A stretch of 17,862 nucleotides of DNA, from the NCBI GenBank assembly GCA_007131745.1, contig SLPX01000051.1, forward strand, positions 1-17,862. The letters run 5' to 3'. How positions within the stretch are numbered: position 1 is the stretch's first letter; the number at the start of each line of letters is the position of its first letter. A model generated the notes under the pieces. That model saw nothing but the letters and a program-made list of their open reading frames with translations, was not told the origin of the DNA and did not search any database. This document shows, piece by piece, positions 14,972-17,862 of this stretch. The DNA is from Myxococcales bacterium. GTDB taxonomy: Bacteria > Myxococcota > Polyangia > HGW-17 > SLPX01. Made by a program: the position numbers and the translations under genes.

Positions 14972-15014
14972 CAGGTTCGTCATGACCATTTTCCCCCATG
15001 GCTTTGAACGCATC
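14972..15014 (-). pseudogene. mazE fragment, second copy of a 43-base direct repeat
   Basis: Matches 14695-14737 inside mazE at 42 of 43 bases by eye. It still encodes DAFKAMGENGHDEP but has neither the DNA-binding half nor the C-terminus. It sits just upstream of the mazEF promoter and is probably a relic of a former tandem mazE or of a recombination event. Confidence 0.8.
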
Positions 15015-15063
15015 AGCCTTTAAATATTCGAGTGAACTCCCGGAATTCCGATCAGGTCAGAGG

Positions 15064-15164
15064 ATGCAACTTGCAACAGCTTGCAATTGAACAATGACAA
15101 AGGCAGTCTTTGGGCATATTCGTCTATTTCGGAACCTTGCAAGGCAATCACCTTGAATATGCAA
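15064..15164 (+). promoter_or_regulatory. Leader of the serine dehydratase gene with repeated TGCAA motifs
   Basis: Five (A/T)TGCAA words occur at 15064, 15071, 15081, 15137 and 15159, the fourth within the perfect palindrome CCTTGCAAGG. CCTTGCA (15135-15141) and TGCAAGG (15160-15166) could also pair in the RNA just before the ribosome binding site. No strong -35/-10 pair was found. A regulatory role is inferred from density and position only. Confidence 0.3.
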
Positions 15165-15180
15165 GGAAAAGGAAGAGTTC

Positions 15181-16809
15181 ATGTCGGAAGAAGCAACTCT
15201 TAAAGCGAAAAGCTGCAGTATTTTCAATGACGTCTTGGGTCCGCTCATGCGCGGTCCTTCAAGCTCTCACTCCGCGGCTCCCTATGCAATCGCGTTGACC
15301 TGCAAACAGCTTTCGCTATCAAATAATGAGATCCTGTGCGATGCCGTGGTCCGCTTCGACCCCGACGGGTCGTTCGCGCATGTTCACATCGATCAAGGCT
15401 CGGACGAAGGGTTTGCCGCGGGTTTCATGGGAATCGACCATCGCTCTTCGGCGTACCTGGATGGCCTGCGTATCCTCGAGTCACCGAATCCACCTTTCCG
15501 TTTTCGGACAGAAGTTGCCTCGCTCGCCCCCGATGGACATCCCAATCTCGTCGAAATTCGGCTCACCTGCAAAGAAGGCTCAGTGGAGCGGACCGACCGA
15601 TACCTGGCCGTCTCCACAGGAGGCGGCGCATTTCAGATTATAGAGTGCAACTCAAGCCCGGTGGAGATTGACGGTCAAGCGTTCAGCCTCGTCGTGGAAT
15701 GCACCGAGGCTTCGACAAGCCATGAAATCCTGGGCTGTCTGCGGGCCTGGGACATACTAGTCGACTCGGGGGAAGATTTGGATGGAGCAAAGAAATTGTG
15801 GGCGTTTCGCACCCTGCGAAATCTCAGTGTCAATGAGCGTGCACAACTCAGCCTCTTGGATAGTATCGTCAGAGTTCGTGAAGCGGCGCCGACAAGCCTG
15901 CCGACAACCGGGGAGAAACCTTTGTTCAGCTCCGGCGAAGATGTGCTCTCGCTTTGCCGGCTGTACACTCTTCCCGAGATCGCTGTCCAATACGAATCCC
16001 GAATATTGGGAGTGGATGTCCACAGCGTGGACACGATGTTTGAAGAGCTGGCTCGCTCCCTGATTACCAAGGTGGAAGAAGGGCTGGCGCAAAGATCCGA
16101 AGAGGTCGGATTCAAGATCCTAAGACCCACGGCCTTCAAGATTTTCAACTCCCGATCAGCGGGGAAGCTGATCGGCGAGCCTCTTCACCATGCAATAAGC
16201 GGAGCCCTGGCTGTCATGGAGACCAGCGCGATGCACGGCCTGGTGGTCGCGTGCCCCACAGGAGGGAGCGCTGGAATACTGCCGGGCTGCCTGTACAGTT
16301 TGAAGCAGACCGGACATACCATGGAGAGCATAGTCGAAGCGCTGAAAACAGCCGGAGTCATCGGCGCGATAATAGGTATCAGGGGAACCTTCGCAGCGGA
16401 ACTCTCGGGCTGCGCGGTCGAGACGGGTGCAGCGGCCGCCATGGCGGCAGCGGGGATGGCACATGCGGCTGAGGCCCCGCCGGTGACCGTGTTTCACGCT
16501 GCAAGCCTTTGCTTGATGAACACCATCGGACTGGTCTGCGATCCTATCGGCGGAACTGTCGAAGTTCCGTGCCACGGTCGAAACCTGGCCGGGGTCGGAC
16601 ACGCGTTCGTGGCTTCCGGAGCCGCAATCGGTGGTTTTGACTCGTTCATCCCTTTCGACGAAGCAGTCGACGCTGTTGTCAAAGTAGGCAAATGTTTGCC
16701 CAGCTCGCTAAGATGCACCTCGAAAGGCGGGCTCGCAGCTACCCCAACGGCCGCATTGCAAAGGAAAACATTCGTGGGGCTGAATGAGTCGCACTCAAAG
16801 GCAGAGTGA
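15181..16809 (+). CDS. L-serine ammonia-lyase (dehydratase), iron-sulfur dependent, single chain
   Basis: Converts L-serine to pyruvate and ammonia using a [4Fe-4S] cluster. 542 residues with the beta domain first and the alpha (catalytic) domain after it. Seen: FNDVLGPLMRGPSSSHSAAP (about 15-34), the family's substrate-binding SSSH region; a mid-protein ACT-like stretch; then MHGLVVACPTGGSAGILPG and the likely cluster ligands Cys411 (SGCAVETGA), Cys453 and Cys464 (CDPIGGTVEVPC). The 42 and 11 residue spacing agrees with the known ligand spacing of bacterial SdaA. It is longer than E. coli SdaA (454) and lacks a Cys at the very C-terminus. AGGAAG lies about 7 bases before the ATG. Isolated from neighbours in function; the leader holds repeated TGCAA motifs. 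Confidence 0.95.
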   Translation: MSEEATLKAKSCSIFNDVLGPLMRGPSSSHSAAPYAIALTCKQLSLSNNEILCDAVVRFDPDGSFAHVHIDQGSDEGFAAGFMGIDHRSSAYLDGLRILESPNPPFRFRTEVASLAPDGHPNLVEIRLTCKEGSVERTDRYLAVSTGGGAFQIIECNSSPVEIDGQAFSLVVECTEASTSHEILGCLRAWDILVDSGEDLDGAKKLWAFRTLRNLSVNERAQLSLLDSIVRVREAAPTSLPTTGEKPLFSSGEDVLSLCRLYTLPEIAVQYESRILGVDVHSVDTMFEELARSLITKVEEGLAQRSEEVGFKILRPTAFKIFNSRSAGKLIGEPLHHAISGALAVMETSAMHGLVVACPTGGSAGILPGCLYSLKQTGHTMESIVEALKTAGVIGAIIGIRGTFAAELSGCAVETGAAAAMAAAGMAHAAEAPPVTVFHAASLCLMNTIGLVCDPIGGTVEVPCHGRNLAGVGHAFVASGAAIGGFDSFIPFDEAVDAVVKVGKCLPSSLRCTSKGGLAATPTAALQRKTFVGLNESHSKAE

Positions 16810-16860
16810 AAATTTCGATTCGCTGTACATCGCGATAGATTGAAGAGGTTGGTAATTCTC

Positions 16861-16901
16861 AAAAAAAACCCCCCCATAAAATTCCCTGTACTTCGTATAA
16901 T
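16861..16901 (+). promoter_or_regulatory. Candidate promoter with A8C7 homopolymer tract
   Basis: Eight A (16861-16868) and seven C (16869-16875) precede a perfect TATAAT (16896-16901). No good -35 is present; the tract ends about where one would be. The -10 is 7 bases before the ATG at 16909, so the transcript could again be leaderless. Length change in the tract could alter expression. Confidence 0.4.
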
Positions 16902-17553
16902 GAGAATTATGACTCCTCTACAAAAAAACTTCCTCCTTTTGTTGTTCCTCTTACCCGCTTCCGGAGGTTGTGTGGCCGGCTTCGGCGCAACAACCGGGCT
17001 GGTGGTCGACTCAGGCAAGAACATGGCTGTTGTTGCACGCGGATGGGCCCGCTCAGGATCGTGGGTAAACAAGAAAAAAACAAATGGAAAAACCGCATAC
17101 TGGGGCATTCCCCAGGTTCCGACGACACTCGAGGCGGGAGTCGGCTATGACATTTCCCGACGCGGTCTCCGCTTGGAGTTGGCCTTCCCTGCTTTTGGTT
17201 TCGTTCGCGCTCCCATGGACGGAAACGGCCAGGTCGTTTCTGCTCAAATCGGCGCCCGGATTGCAGGAACCTTTCTGGATAACAGCGATGACAAATATTT
17301 TGTAGCGGGGGGATACATCTCGTTCTCCTTTTCGCCGATTCTTTCTCACCAGAGAGGTTCGTCCAGGCGATCTGACTGGGAAGCGGGAAGCACTTTCTGG
17401 ACTGTGGGTCCACGTATCGAAGCATTCCTTGGCGGGGGCTCGGAGTGGGGTTCCTTGTTCATCGGGCCGGAGTTCGAGAAACTCGAATTTTACCATATCT
17501 ACCTCAACGAAGGTCCTCGGGCTGAACCCATACGCGAATCACCCAGTCAATGA
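16900..17553 (+). CDS. Probable lipoprotein or outer-membrane-associated protein, unknown function
   Basis: About 217 residues and not recognised. The N-terminus KNFLLLLFLLPASGGC is a lipoprotein-type signal with a slightly unusual lipobox. The mature part alternates polar and hydrophobic residues with many Gly and aromatics (TLEAGVGYDI, LRLELAFPAFGFV, YFVAGGYISFSFSPI), suggesting beta strands, perhaps a small barrel or beta sandwich. The ATG at 16900 is taken; the ATG at 16909 is as good and fits a leaderless start. A TTG at 16840 would put 20 residues in front of the signal, translated across the homopolymer tract, and is unlikely. No ribosome binding site is seen. It follows the serine dehydratase gene by 90 bases with no clear terminator between. 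Confidence 0.75.
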   Translation: MRIMTPLQKNFLLLLFLLPASGGCVAGFGATTGLVVDSGKNMAVVARGWARSGSWVNKKKTNGKTAYWGIPQVPTTLEAGVGYDISRRGLRLELAFPAFGFVRAPMDGNGQVVSAQIGARIAGTFLDNSDDKYFVAGGYISFSFSPILSHQRGSSRRSDWEAGSTFWTVGPRIEAFLGGGSEWGSLFIGPEFEKLEFYHIYLNEGPRAEPIRESPSQ

Positions 17554-17647
17554 TGGCCGCGCGCCTTGACGGTAATATACCAAAGCCGGATTCCGGTTGT
17601 CACGGATTCGTATTTACAAAGCACACAGAAATCGTTAATTCTTTTCA

Positions 17648-17862
17648 ATGCGAATACTTCAGGTCGAATCAATATTGCTGACATTGGGAGGGTTGATGCT
17701 CTGTTCCTGTGATCGTCCGAACATGCGTACAGATTCCCCTGCAACAGACGTCTCCTCGCGGTCAAAACATGGTGATGCAAAAGCATCTTCTTCAGATTGT
17801 GAAAAAGAAGACCAAGAGATAAATCAAAAAGATGGAGGGCTCCGGCTGCGCCTGTCCATGAC
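17648..17862 (+). CDS. Start of a probable lipoprotein gene (3' end outside window)
   Basis: Frame open from ATG 17648 to the window edge (71 codons). It begins with a lipoprotein-like signal, ESILLTLGGLMLCSC, followed by a polar Ser/Asp/Lys/Glu-rich linker typical of exported lipoproteins. No strong ribosome binding site precedes it. Bases 17554-17647 between it and the previous gene show nothing else. It could be chance, but the signal-plus-linker pattern argues for a gene. Confidence 0.5.
   Translation, partial: MRILQVESILLTLGGLMLCSCDRPNMRTDSPATDVSSRSKHGDAKASSSDCEKEDQEINQKDGGLRLRLSM

Noticed and set aside
17547..17786. 79-residue minus-strand frame near the window end
   Set aside because: No export signal or domain, and it opposes a better plus-strand lipoprotein-like start at 17648.

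Overview
The window looks like a piece of a Gram-negative genome with an outer membrane. It encodes TonB/ExbB/ExbD, a TonB-dependent receptor and several lipoproteins. The Cys-repeat lipoprotein style (a signal peptide ending in GCG, then an Asn/Glu/Ser linker, then Cys-rich modules) resembles delta-proteobacterial lineages such as Myxococcota, Bradymonadota or Desulfobacterota. That placement is inference from protein style only.

Layout. Bases 1-1068 (+) carry the C-terminal part of the ribosome-associated GTPase TypA/BipA. From 11523 down to 1093 (-) runs one tightly packed ten-gene block, with most neighbours overlapping or 1-30 bases apart. In transcription order it holds: a His/Cys-rich lipoprotein, two related secreted proteins, a DUF3450 coiled-coil protein, a TtpC-type ExbB-like protein, ExbB, ExbD, TonB, a TPR protein, and a TonB-dependent receptor. 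The DUF3450-TtpC-ExbB-ExbD-TonB-TPR order is that of the TonB2 energising system known from vibrios. Here it is packaged with its own receptor and with three secreted proteins whose roles I do not recognise. Many histidines in the first lipoprotein and in the receptor plug suggest a divalent-metal substrate, but this is a hypothesis. A separate small His-containing secreted protein (11791-12288, -) lies upstream with its own promoter and terminator.

Bases 12349-15014 are an accessory patch: a hairpin-rich stretch without genes, an AAA ATPase of the DUF4143 family, and a mazEF toxin-antitoxin pair. A 50-base direct repeat matching the 3' end of mazF flanks the ATPase gene, and a 43-base piece of mazE lies upstream of mazEF. 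Both suggest past duplication or insertion. The ATPase has a near-consensus sigma70 promoter with a 16-base palindrome filling its spacer, and its predicted transcript starts at or next to the ATG.

Bases 15181-16809 (+) encode a single-chain iron-sulfur L-serine dehydratase, preceded by a leader with repeated TGCAA motifs. It is followed by an unrecognised lipoprotein-like gene (16900-17553, +) with an A8C7 tract in its promoter region. The window ends in the start of another probable lipoprotein gene (17648 to the edge, +).
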